From: Thiohalocapsa sp. ML1
Lineage (GTDB): Bacteria; Pseudomonadota; Gammaproteobacteria; Chromatiales; Chromatiaceae
Length of the DNA stretch: 64,000 bases
NCBI RefSeq assembly: GCF_001469165.1
Contig: NZ_JABX01000006.1
Span: forward strand, 62,001 to 126,000
Direction: 5' to 3'
The translations under genes were made by a program, and so were the position numbers. This document shows, in pieces, positions 24,318 through 32,798 of this stretch; position 1 is the first letter of the stretch, and every line of letters starts with the position of its first letter. Under the pieces are notes generated by a model. That model had not been told where the DNA came from and searched no databases. It saw only the letters and a list, made by a program, of their open reading frames with translations.

Positions 24318-26240
24318 TCACGACGCCGCCCGCTCCGCCGCCCGCTCGTACAGCCGCCCGGCCGCCGCCGGCTCGCCGAGCTGCTCCAGGCGCTGCGCGG
24401 CCTCCACCAGCCGGCCCGCGCGCTCCAGGGCCAGGGCCTCGCGCAGCAGGGCGTCGCGGTCCGGGGGCGCCTCGCGGCGGCGGACGAAGGGCAGGCGGAG
24501 CTTGCGCTTGGGCTGCTCGGGGGCCTTGGGCTCCAGGGCCGCGGCCAGGGCCTGCAGCCGGGCCGCGGCGGCGCCGTCCACGCCGGCGGCGATGGCGGGG
24601 GGCGGGCCGGCCCAGAGCGTCCAGACCGGCAGCGCGTCGGCGGCGGCGAAGCGGTCCGCGCGCGGGTGGCCGCCGGCGGCGGCGCCGGTGAGGCTGTCGG
24701 TGTCGGGAGCGGGGTCCGCGCTGACGGCCAGCAGGGCGTCGTCGCCGGTGGGGAAGAACCGGGCGCGGGCGGTCTCGGGCAAGGGCGGGCTGAAGGCGAG
24801 CCCCTGCTGGAGGTAGAGCCCGCCGGGGCCGAGCAGCGCCAGCGGCAGGCCGAAGGGGATGCCGGCCAGCAGCCCGCCCGGCGCGAGCAGCAGGTGCCGG
24901 CCGGGGCCGAGCACCAGGTAGGCGCTCTCGGCGGCGGGGCGGCCTTGCAGGTAGACGGCGAGCGCGGAGAGCTCGCCGTCGTCCAGCAGCACTGCGTCCG
25001 GTGCCCGGGTCGGGCCGTGGCGGCGGACCAGGCGCAGCGGCAGCGGCGGGGTGGGCAGGGCGCCGGCGACGGGGGCGGTCCCGGGCGCCGGGCGGGGCGC
25101 GCCCTGGGGCGTGCTCGTGGCCGTGGCTGCCGGGGCCGGCACCGCCGCGGCGGCGGGCGGCGCCACCAGCTCCGCGGCGTCCACGAGCCGGCCGCGGAGC
25201 CGCACCCGCCAGTGGCCCGCGTCCGGGCCGGCCAGCAGCCAGTGCTCGCCGGCCGGCACCAGCGGGGCGATGAGGCCGCTGGAGAGCGGCGTCGCGTGGC
25301 GGTAGTCCACCAGCAGCGGCGGCAGGTCGGCGTCGGCGGCCGGCGCCGGCGGGCGGTCCGGGGCCGGCTCGGCGCCGGTGGCCTGCCCAGGCGCCCGCGC
25401 GACGATGGTGTAGGGCAGGCGCATCAGGGCGTCCAGGAAGGCGCCCGGCACCCGCTCGCCGCCCCAGGCGATGCAAAGCCACGCGGCGGCGCCGCTGCCG
25501 GCGGCGGGGGCGCCGGGGGCGAGGGGCTCGCGCTCCGCCGCGCCCAGGCGCACCGCGAGGCCGAGGTTCAGGGCGCGGCGCAGCACGGTGCGGGCGAGGG
25601 CGGCGGGGGTGATGCAGACGACGTGGTCCAGCCGGCGCGCCCGCGCCGGGCGCAGCGCGGTGGCGATGACGAGGTCCGCGAGGCCGGCCTCGGGCCAGTC
25701 GGCGGCGGACAGGGTGAGGTCGCCGGCCGGCTCGTGCAGCCGCAGGGCGCCGCGGGTTGCCTCGCCGACCGCCTTGCCCGGTGCGGGCGGGGGCGCGGGG
25801 GCGCTGCCGTCGGCGGGCAGCAGGGTCCAGTCGGTGCGCTCGCCGGCATAGGCGCGGGCGCCGGCGGCAGCGGCGTGGGCGGCGAGCCGCGGCCAGGGTG
25901 CCGGCACCTCCACCCACCAGGCGCCGGCGGGGCCGCGCCGGGCGCGCGCCTCGGCGGCGAGGCCGGCGGCGGCGACGGCGCCCAGGAAGGCGAGCGCGGC
26001 CTGCGCCGAGGCGAAGCGGCAGCCGGTGTGGGGGGGCGGGGGTGCGCCGGGGTTGGGCGGCGCGGGGGGTGGGGCGGGTGCGGTGGGTGCGGGGCGGTTG
26101 TCGGCCCCGGCAGCGGCGGATGCGCTGCGCTTATCCGCACGGGGGGCGGCGGTGGATGTGCCTGGTTGGTCCGTTCGGCCCTCGGTGGTGCCGAGCGGGC
26201 GGATGCGAAAGCCGAAGCCCGAGTCCTTGCCCTCCGTCAT
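24318..26240 (-). CDS. Large accessory protein of the MoxR/beta-propeller system (bpX-like)
   Basis: A 640-residue Ala/Pro-rich protein without enzyme motifs. Residues 1-70 are a disordered linker; 70-160 a compact domain (CRFASAQAALAFLGAVAAAG, WVEVPAPWPRLAAHAAAAG); 175-340 a second with LDHVVCITPAALARTVL, LPYTIVARAP and LLVDYRHATPLSSGLIAPLV; 400-510 a third with LLDDGELSALAVYLQGRPA and LLLAPGGLLAGIPFGLPLALLG. A TPR-like helical tail (LLREALALERAGRLVEAA) ends it. The layout and neighbours match the uncharacterised bpX-type partners of MoxR-vWA-beta-propeller systems as I recall them; this is inference. ACGGAGGCGCCCC before the ATG is an excellent ribosome site. It follows the TPR gene by 12 bases. 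Confidence 0.75.
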   Translation of the reverse strand: MTEGKDSGFGFRIRPLGTTEGRTDQPGTSTAAPRADKRSASAAAGADNRPAPTAPAPPPAPPNPGAPPPPHTGCRFASAQAALAFLGAVAAAGLAAEARARRGPAGAWWVEVPAPWPRLAAHAAAAGARAYAGERTDWTLLPADGSAPAPPPAPGKAVGEATRGALRLHEPAGDLTLSAADWPEAGLADLVIATALRPARARRLDHVVCITPAALARTVLRRALNLGLAVRLGAAEREPLAPGAPAAGSGAAAWLCIAWGGERVPGAFLDALMRLPYTIVARAPGQATGAEPAPDRPPAPAADADLPPLLVDYRHATPLSSGLIAPLVPAGEHWLLAGPDAGHWRVRLRGRLVDAAELVAPPAAAAVPAPAATATSTPQGAPRPAPGTAPVAGALPTPPLPLRLVRRHGPTRAPDAVLLDDGELSALAVYLQGRPAAESAYLVLGPGRHLLLAPGGLLAGIPFGLPLALLGPGGLYLQQGLAFSPPLPETARARFFPTGDDALLAVSADPAPDTDSLTGAAAGGHPRADRFAAADALPVWTLWAGPPPAIAAGVDGAAAARLQALAAALEPKAPEQPKRKLRLPFVRRREAPPDRDALLREALALERAGRLVEAAQRLEQLGEPAAAGRLYERAAERAAS

Positions 26241-26252
26241 GGGGCGCCTCCG

Positions 26253-27056
26253 TTAGCTGTGCGTCGTGGGTTGTGCGTCGTGCTCGCGCGCGGGGGCCGG
26301 GTCGGGCACGGGGCCGGTGGGGTCGTCAGGCCCCGCCGGCGGCTCGGGCACGCCGGTGCTGTCGCCGAGCCGGCCGTGCGCCCAGGCCTCCCAGCGGGCG
26401 GCGCCGTCCGGCAGGCCGGCGCGGTGGGCGGCGGCGTGCAGCTCGGCGGTGAGGTCGGCGCGCTCCAGCACCTGCTCGGCCAGGGTATGTGCCCAGCCCC
26501 AGGGCCGCGCGTGGCCCGGCGATGGCGCGAGCGCCGCCAGGTCGGCCGTGGCCCGGCGCAGCAGCCGGGCGGCGGCGGCGTGGTCGCGGTGGGCGGCGAT
26601 GCGGGCGCGGACCAGGGCGCGGGCGATGGGCAGCGTGGTCGCGGGCAGCGTGGTTGCGTTCTGGTCGGCGCCGGCCGCGTCGGGGTTGGGCCGGTCCTGG
26701 GCCGTCGGCGCGGCGGGCGAGCGCGCCAGCACGGCGTCCGCGTGCTGCGGTCGCCCGGCCAGGTGCGCCAGCAGCCAGGCGGCGCCGGGGATGTCGCCCG
26801 CCAGCTCCAGGCAGCGGGCGGCGGCGTCCGGGCGCCCGGCGCGCAGGTGGCAGTCCGCGGCGTCGGCGTGGCGCCCGGCGCGCTCGAAGCAGTCCGCGGC
26901 GCGGCTCGGGCGGCCCGCGTCGCGGTGCATCAGCGCGGCGCCGAGCCAGTCGCCGGCGAGCTCCAGGCAGCGCACGGCGTCGGCGCCGAGCCCGGCGTTG
27001 TGGTAGCAGCGGGCGGCCTGGGCCAGCAGGCGGGCGCGGGTGGGGGCGTCGGTCAT
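26253..27056 (-). CDS. Helical TPR-like repeat protein
   Basis: A 267-residue protein. Residues 5-110 are five to six short helical repeats with a Cys in each turn (AARCYHNAGLGADAVRCLE, GDWLGAALMHRDAGRPS, AADCFERAGRHADAADC, AARCLELAGDIPGAA), resembling the quasi-TPR repeats that scaffold complexes. A linker and a second helical region (RALVRARIAAHRDHAAAARL) follow, and the tail is Pro/Asp-rich. Its ATG overlaps the stop of the 91-residue protein (ATGA). A scaffold role between the AAA/MoxR machines and the beta-propeller proteins is likely by context. No catalytic motif is visible and no named family was recognised. Confidence 0.75.
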   Translation of the reverse strand: MTDAPTRARLLAQAARCYHNAGLGADAVRCLELAGDWLGAALMHRDAGRPSRAADCFERAGRHADAADCHLRAGRPDAAARCLELAGDIPGAAWLLAHLAGRPQHADAVLARSPAAPTAQDRPNPDAAGADQNATTLPATTLPIARALVRARIAAHRDHAAAARLLRRATADLAALAPSPGHARPWGWAHTLAEQVLERADLTAELHAAAHRAGLPDGAARWEAWAHGRLGDSTGVPEPPAGPDDPTGPVPDPAPAREHDAQPTTHS

Positions 27057-27328
27057 GGGTCGTCGCCGCCGCCCTGCAGGGTGGCGCGCTCGTCCGGGGC
27101 GCGCTCGCGGTCGCGCGCGCCGGGCTCGTCCTCGGCGGGCTCGGGCGCGGCGGGCGTGGGTGGGCCGAGGACTTCTTCCAGCACTGGGTTGCGGGCGATG
27201 ACCCGGCCCACCTCGGCGGCGATGCGCTCGTGCTCGGCCTCCGGCAGGGTGCGGTCCTGGTCGTCCACCAGGAACTCTTCCACCTCGCCGGTGAGCTTGT
27301 TCAGACGGAAGCGGATACGGGTTGGCAT
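27053..27328 (-). CDS. Small acidic protein of the ATPase cluster
   Basis: A 91-residue protein. A well-conserved-looking N-terminal half, MPTRIRFRLNKLTGEVEEFL, then VDDQDRTLPEAEHERIAAEV, is followed by a helix and an acidic, disordered C-terminus. The first 35 residues look like a beta-hairpin with a surface for partner binding. Overlap with the downstream TPR gene shows coupled translation. Small proteins with a similar KxTGEVEEFxVDD start occur beside FtsH/MoxR-type conflict ATPases, as I recall, possibly as adaptors. No confident family assignment. Confidence 0.7.
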   Translation of the reverse strand: MPTRIRFRLNKLTGEVEEFLVDDQDRTLPEAEHERIAAEVGRVIARNPVLEEVLGPPTPAAPEPAEDEPGARDRERAPDERATLQGGGDDP

Positions 27329-27369
27329 TTGGTGGCGATTCTTTTGATGGCGATTGTCCGATTGCGATC

Positions 27370-27484
27370 TCGGTTCCGATGTCGATCCCGGTAGCGATCC
27401 CGATGTCGATGTCGATCCCGATCCCGATGTCGATCCCGATGTCGATCCCGATCCCGATCCCGATCCCGATGTCGATCCCGATCC
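27370..27484. repeat. Hexanucleotide tandem repeat tract, copy 1
   Basis: About 19 imperfect hexamers of the type GATCCC and GATGTC fill the gap between the 91-residue gene and the next gene upstream. A tract of the opposite sense lies at 37381-37490 in the same cluster. Such tracts can change length by slippage and so alter spacing or RNA folding between genes. Confidence 0.9.
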
Positions 27485-27497
27485 GGTCTCGGGGGCG

Positions 27498-28295
27498 CTA
27501 GTCCGGCAGCAGCAGGTCGATTTCCAGGTAGTCGTCGGTCTCGCGGGTGTCGATGTCGCCGGGGGCGACGCCGCGGCGGCGGGCGAGGCCTTCCAGGGCG
27601 TCGCGGTAGCCGAGGGCGAGGAGGCGGTGGAAGGCCTGGCGGGCGCGGATGCCGACCTCGGCGAGGTGCTCGCGGGCGCGCTGCTCCAGCTCCGCGCGGT
27701 GCAGCTCGGCGCGGGCCTCCAGGCGGCGGCGGCCGTCGGCCGCGGCGGCGGCGGTCAGCGCGGGGTCGGCGGCCTGTTCGGCGGCGTCGGCGGCGGCGTC
27801 GAGGCGTTGGCGGGCGCCGGCGTCGGCGTTGCGCGCGGCGGCCTGCTCGGCCTCGCGGCGGGCGGCGGCCTCGGTGTGGCCGCCCCAGCCGTCGTCGTAG
27901 TAGCCGGCCTCGGCGGTGGCCTCGATGTCGGCCTCCAGGGTGCCGCCCAGGGTCTGGCTCGCGACGCCGGTGCCGGTGAGGGTCGCGCTGGCTGTGGCGA
28001 CGATCTCCAACTGGCGCTCGGCCGGGTGGTACAGCACGTAGCCGCCCTCCACGTCGTGGCGATAGGCGCCGTCGGGCTGGGCCACCCAGCCGTCGCAGCC
28101 GCCCTCGGCGCCGCGCGCCAGGCGCAGCTGCATCGCCATCAGCGCCGGCGCGCCCACGGAGGCGTCGAGCTGCTGGCGGATGCGCGCCTCGCCGCCGACC
28201 GTGAGGCTCACTGTGGCGGCGCGGCGCACCTCGCGCTCCCAGGCCTCGCGGACCTGGCGGGTGGCGGTGACGCGGACGCGTCTGGGGTTGCACAT
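27498..28295 (-). CDS. Conserved cluster protein of unknown function with helical core
   Basis: A 265-residue protein beginning MCNPRRVRVTATRQVREAW. The first half is beta-rich (AVSLTVGG-like, GWVAQPDGAYRHDVEGGYVLYHP, QLEIVATASATLTG), with tyrosines in GYYDDGWGG. From 145 to 230 it is a long Ala/Glu/Arg coiled-coil-like helix (RREAEQAAARNADAGARQRL). The end, LARRRGVAPGDIDTRETDDY, closes with LEIDLLLPD. The start MCNPRRVxVTATR is distinctive; I associate it with FtsH/AAA ternary-system proteins but cannot verify it. It lies upstream of the 91-residue gene across the hexamer tract and downstream of the repeat block that separates it from the second WD40 gene. Confidence 0.75.
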   Translation of the reverse strand: MCNPRRVRVTATRQVREAWEREVRRAATVSLTVGGEARIRQQLDASVGAPALMAMQLRLARGAEGGCDGWVAQPDGAYRHDVEGGYVLYHPAERQLEIVATASATLTGTGVASQTLGGTLEADIEATAEAGYYDDGWGGHTEAAARREAEQAAARNADAGARQRLDAAADAAEQAADPALTAAAAADGRRRLEARAELHRAELEQRAREHLAEVGIRARQAFHRLLALGYRDALEGLARRRGVAPGDIDTRETDDYLEIDLLLPD

Positions 28296-28363
28296 GGCGG
28301 GGTTCCCGGGTCGAGGTGCTCGTGAAACGATGGGCGCGGGGGATTATCACACGCGAGATTCGG

Positions 28364-28402
28364 GACAGCGGTGGTGTCGCTTACGTGAAGGGTCGGCGAT
28401 CG
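28364..28402 (-). pseudogene. Minimal fragment of the PIN toxin start
   Basis: On the minus strand this encodes about HVSDTTAVPNL, the N-terminal Asp-bearing motif of the DUF3368 toxin at 19749-19985. Only some 40 bases match before unrelated sequence. It borders the second copy of the long repeat, so the toxin fragment and the repeat have been shuffled together. Confidence 0.6.
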
Positions 28403-28408
28403 CGGGTC

Positions 28409-28971
28409 AGCCTTGCCTGCTGGTGCCGAGGCTCCGCCTTTCCTGCTGGTGCCGAGGCTCCGCCTCGGCACCGGGCGCGGCGGCTCTGCCGCCAGTGCAG
28501 GGCGCCGGGGCGGCAGAGCCGCGCAGAGGCGTACCGAGGCAGAGCCTCGGCACGAGCTGAAAAAAGAAGGCTCGCACGGAGGCACGGAGACACGGAGAAG
28601 AGAAGAATTCTGCCTCCTTGGTCTCCGTGGTCTCCGTGGCTCTGCGGCTCCGTGTGAGCCCTTCTTCCTTCTGGTGCCGAGGCGGAGCCCTGGAAGGGCG
28701 TCCAGGCCAGCGGCACGGCGCGGCGTTGACGCACCGGCACGATGCGGCCGGTGGCGCCTTCGAGCTCCAGCAGGTCCGGCGGGACATCGAGCCCCATGAC
28801 GTGCCGCAGTCTGCCTCGGCACGCCTATTCGCGGCTCTGCCGCCGCGCGCCGCGCGCCGTTCCCGCGCCTGAGCGCACCTGAGCGCCTGAGCGCACCTGG
28901 GCGCACCTGGGCGCAGAGCGCCCGCGGACGCGCGACACCGCTGGAGCGGTGTCGCGAGAATGAACTGCTGA
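28409..28971. repeat. Long composite repeat, copy 2, with E1-like gene fragment
   Basis: Almost the same sequence as 19206-19748. It has the palindromic TGCCGAGGCTCCGCCTCGGCA element, the A-rich ACGGAGGCACGGAGACACGG part, and an internal fragment of the E1-like gene at 28690-28809. That fragment encodes MGLDVPPDLLELEGATGR, then the same deletion junction before AVPLAWTPFQG. It ends with the GCGACACCGCTGGAGCGGTGTCGC palindrome. Small indels (such as an extra CTGGGCGCAC unit) distinguish the copies. No gene of its own; it splits the conflict cluster between the second WD40 gene and the small accessory genes. Confidence 0.85.
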
Positions 28972-29037
28972 TCGTCACGGCGCTCCAGCGCCGTGACGCA
29001 TCCCTCGGCCGCTCCAGCGGCGCGTCTGATCGTCGTT

Positions 29038-29152
29038 CTGGTGCCGAGGCTCCGCCTCGGCACCGGGTCCGGCGGCTCTGCCGCCAGTGCAGGCGCCGGG
29101 GCGGCAGCGCCGCGAAGAGGCGTACCGAGGCAGAGCCTCGGCACGCGCTGAA
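29038..29152. repeat. Palindromic TGCCGAGGCTCC-type element, third copy
   Basis: Contains GGTGCCGAGGCTCCGCC-TCGGCACC, then CGGCTCTGCCGCC facing GGCGGCAGCGCCG, and closes with GAGGCAGAGCCTCGGCACG. It lies just downstream of the WD40 gene stop at 29168. Related copies occur at 19243, 28448, 43948 and 44211. It may serve as a terminator-like or RNA-stabilising structure. Confidence 0.8.
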
Positions 29153-29167
29153 CGGTCGGCGTGGGGC

Positions 29168-32100
29168 TCACGCGATCAACCGCCCGATGGCCGCCGCCAC
29201 GCGGGCGAGCTCATCGTGCCCCAGGCACTCCCAGTGCTCGCAGTGGCGGGCGAAGGCGGGGCGGGTGCACTGGGTGCGGTCGCCGCCGGCTGTGGCCGCT
29301 TGGCCCCGGCGCGGCGGATAGCGCACGAACAGCGCCCGCAGGCCGGGGACCGCCGGCAGGCGCTCGGCCTCCGCGGCGAAGAAGCAGTGCGTCAAGAGCA
29401 GCACGATGGGCGCGAGGGCGTCGCCGTCGAGCCCGGCGAGCAGGGCCCGGGCCTTGGTCAGGCAGGCGGCGGGGTCCGCCGGCTCCAGGGTGCGGGCGGT
29501 GAGGATCTCCAGCCGCCCGGCCGGGTGGTCCAGCAGGTGCAGCTGGTGCGCGCCGGTGCCGAGCAGCACGGCAGGGATGCGCCGCTGCGCCAGGGTCTCC
29601 GCCAGCGCATAGGCGCCGGGGCGGGTGAGGGCCTCCACCGGGCCGTAGCAGGCGGGGCCGGTGTCGAGCAGGATCAGCGTCGGGCGCAGCCGCGGCGGCT
29701 CGCGGCCGGTGCGGGCGCGATACAGCAGGCCGCCGTTCAGGTGCCGGTGCAGCAGCAGCGCCGGCGGCAGCGCGAGCTGCGAGGGCAGCAGCGCCGTCAC
29801 CGGCCCGCGGCTCGCGAGCCCGGCGCGGTCGAAGCCGGCGCCGCCGCCCTGGGCTGGGCCGGCCTCGACCGGGGCGATGCGGGTCGCGAGCAGCCGGCGC
29901 TGCGGCGCGGCCAGCGCCGGCAGGTGCCCGATGCGGTGGCGCAGCCGCAGCACCAGGCCCGGGTCGGCGGCCAGCGCCCGCGGGCCCAGCGCCGCCAGCA
30001 GGGCCAGCAGCCGCTCGTCCACCGCGGCCAGGGCCGGCAGCAGAAAGCCCACCGGCGGCGGCGGCGCCGCGGTCGGCACCGCCGGCGCGCACAGCGCCGC
30101 GTGCAGTCGCTCGGCGAGTTGGCTCGGGGCGAGGGCCAGCGTGTCGTCGGCCTCCCCGTGGGAGCGGCTTCCAGCCGCGACGCCGCGGTTTGGCGGTTCG
30201 GGCGGTTCGGTCGGCGGCGCCCAGGCCGCACCGCCCGGCCAGGGCCCATCCCGATTGCTGAGCAGCAGGGCTATCAGCGCCGGCCAGGCGCCGCCGGGCC
30301 AGCGCAGCGCGCGCAGCCGGGCGAGGCCGGGGTGGGCGGCGACCGGCGCCAGCGGGCCGTCGGCCTCGGCGCCGGGGGGCAGGCGCCCGGAGAGCAGCGC
30401 GTGCAGGTCCGCGAGCAGCGACAGCGGGCAGTCGATGCCGAGGCGGTGCAGGGCGGACCACAGGCGCGGGAGCGGGGCGAGGGCGGCGGGGATGACCGTG
30501 GGTGCCGCCGTGGGGGGTGATGTGGCAGCGGCCTCCGGCCGCGACGCGCCGGCGCCCGTTGTTGCCGGCTCGGGCGCCATCACCTCGCCCGCGGCCGACG
30601 GGACGCTGGAGCGTCCGCCCTTGCTCCCACGCTGGAGCGTGGGAGCGAGGCGTGTCGGGCGGCCCGGGCTTGCCGCGCTTGCCGGCAGGCTGTCGCGGGT
30701 GTCCCAGAGGCGAAGCCCATCCTCTAAGCAGGCGGCGGCGAGGAAGGCGCCGTCCGGGGACCAGGCGAGGCGGCGGCCATAATACCCGAGCTTGAAGCGG
30801 AAGCGGTGCAGCTCGGCGCCGGTGGCCGGGTCCCAGACGCGGACGGTGCGATCGCCGGAGGCCGAGGCGAGCCGGTGGCCGTCCGGGCTGAAGCGCAGGC
30901 ACAAGACGGCCCCGGTGTGGCCGGTCAGCCGCCGGACCTCGCGGCCGGGGCCGGTCTGCGCGCCGGCGCCAGGCCCGGGCAGGTCGGCCCAGAGGCGGAT
31001 GCTCGGGTCGGCGTTTGCGCCCGCCGAGGCGAGGAGCCCCGCGGCCGGGCCGCGCCGCGGCGCGAAGGCGACGGACCAGACATCGTCCGCGTGCCCCGCC
31101 AGCACCCCGAGGGCGCCGCCGCGGTCCGGGTCCCAGAGCCGGACGCTGTGGTCGCGACCGCCCGAGGCGAGCAGCCGGCCGTCGGCGCTGAAGGCGACGG
31201 TGAGGGCGCCGCCGCCGTGGCCTGCCAGGCGCGCGACCTCGCGGCCGGCGCGCGGGTCCCAGAGCCGCACCGTGCCGTCCTGCGACGCGGAGGCCAGCAG
31301 CGCCGGCGCGGTGGCGTCGCCGGGGCGGAGCGCGATGGACCAGACCAAATCGTCGTGACCGGTCATGCGCCGCACCTCGGCGCCGCCGGCCGGGTCCTGG
31401 ATGCGGATGCGATCACCGGAGCAGGACAGCAGGCCCAGGTTCGGGTCCAGCAGCAGGTCCGTGATCCAGCGCTCATGGGCGCGGGTCTCCCACAGCAGGC
31501 GGCCGTCGGCGAGGTCCCAGGCGCGCAGCCGGCCGCCGAGATCGCCGCTGTAGGCCCGGCGCCCGTCGGGGCTCAGCGCGACGGACGAGACCCGATCGTC
31601 GCCCGTCCCGCCGCCGAGCCGCCCGAGCGACCCCGGCGTGGTGTCGTTCGGCAGCCCGGTCGGCACCCAGGGCGGCGGCGGCGCGGGCTCGGGGTCCGGC
31701 GCCGGCGCGCGCCCGACCGTGCGCGCCTGCCGCGCGAGCCAGTGAGCCAGGCTCGCCTCGCCGCGCGGCGCCGCCGGCCGCGCCGGCTGCACCAGGTCCG
31801 TGCAGTCCCAGAGGCAGACGCTGCCGTCGTCGGACACCGACGCCAGGGTGCCGTCGGGAGCGAAGGCGACGGAGTTGACCCAATCCTCGTGCGCGTCGAG
31901 CCGCTGCAGCTCCCGGCCGGTGTCGGCGTCCCAGAGGCGGACGGTCTTGTCCGTTGAGCCGGAGGCGAGGATCGGCCGGCCCGTGCCCGGGGCGAAGGCG
32001 ACGGAAAGGACCAAGTGCTCGTGCCCGGTCAGCACCCGCAGCGCCCGGCCGCTGTGCGGGTCCCAGAGGCGGATGGTCCGGTCGTGCGAGCCCGAGGCGA

Positions 32101-32788
32101 GCAGCGGGCGGTGCGGGTTCGGGGCGAAGGCGACCGACCAAACCACGTCGGAATGCCCCTGCAGCCGCCGCAGCTCGCGGCCGGTGGCGCAGTCCCAGAG
32201 CCGGACCGTGCGGTCATCGGAGCCGGATGCGAGCAGCAGGCCGCCGGGGGCGGCCCGCGGGTCCGGGCTGAAGGCGACGGATCGGACCGTCATGGGGTGG
32301 CCCGCCAGCACCCGCGGGCTGGCGGATCCTGCTGACGTTGCTGCCGCGGCCAGGGCCGCCCGCGGGTCCCAAAGCCGGATGGTGTTGTCGTCCGCGCCGG
32401 AGGCGAGCAGCAGGCCGTCCGGTCCGTCGGCGAAGGCGAGCGACCAGACGTTGTTTCCGCCGCCGTGCCCCGCCAGCCGCAACAGCTCCGCGCCGGTCGC
32501 GAGATCGCGCAGCAGAATCGCATCATCATGCTCCGCGGCCAGCCAGCCCCGGCCGTCGTCGCTGCCGCCGCCGGGCGTCGCCTCGGAGGGCGGGAAGGCC
32601 ACGCTGGTGATGTAGCCACGCGCCGCCTCCCCCTGCCATCGCTGCGCACCGTCCCGGTCCAGCAGCCGAACCCGGCCGTCCATACCCCCCACCGCCAACC
32701 AGCGCCCATCCGGCGACCAGGCGCAGCACCGAAGCGCCTTCGCCCCCGGCGAGAACCGCCGCATGAACCGCACCGGCTGCGCTGCCAC
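29168..32788 (-). CDS. WD40 beta-propeller protein with C-terminal vWA-like domain (paralogue)
   Basis: A 1206-residue close paralogue of 20417-23983. It opens VRFMRRFSPGAKALRCCAWS, then has some 13-14 WD40 repeats, with identical stretches such as RRLxGHSDVVWSVAFAP. A linker near 325-400, an Ala/Pro spacer with the palindrome-derived LAPTLQRGSKGG, and the vWA-like end PTLILLDTGPACYGPVEAL (degenerate MIDAS) follow. The C-terminal 400 residues are far more alike between the two copies than the first 150, so the sensor propeller has diverged. Its GTG at 32788 is ten bases after the MoxR stop, placing both in one transcript. Likely the propeller/vWA partner of that MoxR ATPase. Confidence 0.9.
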   Translation of the reverse strand: MAAQPVRFMRRFSPGAKALRCCAWSPDGRWLAVGGMDGRVRLLDRDGAQRWQGEAARGYITSVAFPPSEATPGGGSDDGRGWLAAEHDDAILLRDLATGAELLRLAGHGGGNNVWSLAFADGPDGLLLASGADDNTIRLWDPRAALAAAATSAGSASPRVLAGHPMTVRSVAFSPDPRAAPGGLLLASGSDDRTVRLWDCATGRELRRLQGHSDVVWSVAFAPNPHRPLLASGSHDRTIRLWDPHSGRALRVLTGHEHLVLSVAFAPGTGRPILASGSTDKTVRLWDADTGRELQRLDAHEDWVNSVAFAPDGTLASVSDDGSVCLWDCTDLVQPARPAAPRGEASLAHWLARQARTVGRAPAPDPEPAPPPPWVPTGLPNDTTPGSLGRLGGGTGDDRVSSVALSPDGRRAYSGDLGGRLRAWDLADGRLLWETRAHERWITDLLLDPNLGLLSCSGDRIRIQDPAGGAEVRRMTGHDDLVWSIALRPGDATAPALLASASQDGTVRLWDPRAGREVARLAGHGGGALTVAFSADGRLLASGGRDHSVRLWDPDRGGALGVLAGHADDVWSVAFAPRRGPAAGLLASAGANADPSIRLWADLPGPGAGAQTGPGREVRRLTGHTGAVLCLRFSPDGHRLASASGDRTVRVWDPATGAELHRFRFKLGYYGRRLAWSPDGAFLAAACLEDGLRLWDTRDSLPASAASPGRPTRLAPTLQRGSKGGRSSVPSAAGEVMAPEPATTGAGASRPEAAATSPPTAAPTVIPAALAPLPRLWSALHRLGIDCPLSLLADLHALLSGRLPPGAEADGPLAPVAAHPGLARLRALRWPGGAWPALIALLLSNRDGPWPGGAAWAPPTEPPEPPNRGVAAGSRSHGEADDTLALAPSQLAERLHAALCAPAVPTAAPPPPVGFLLPALAAVDERLLALLAALGPRALAADPGLVLRLRHRIGHLPALAAPQRRLLATRIAPVEAGPAQGGGAGFDRAGLASRGPVTALLPSQLALPPALLLHRHLNGGLLYRARTGREPPRLRPTLILLDTGPACYGPVEALTRPGAYALAETLAQRRIPAVLLGTGAHQLHLLDHPAGRLEILTARTLEPADPAACLTKARALLAGLDGDALAPIVLLLTHCFFAAEAERLPAVPGLRALFVRYPPRRGQAATAGGDRTQCTRPAFARHCEHWECLGHDELARVAAAIGRLIA

Positions 32789-32798
32789 TGTCTGGCCC

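Noticed and set aside
27370-27484. Possible CRISPR array or Arg/Asp-rich repeat protein in the hexamer tract
   Set aside because: Units are only six bases with no spacers, and the frame across it (DRDRDRHRDR) has no flanking gene structure. No CRISPR-like array was seen anywhere in the window.
28208-28978. Minus-strand frame of 256 codons through the long repeat
   Set aside because: It translates the palindromic repeat, an E1 fragment and a toxin scrap in mixed frames; it is not a gene.
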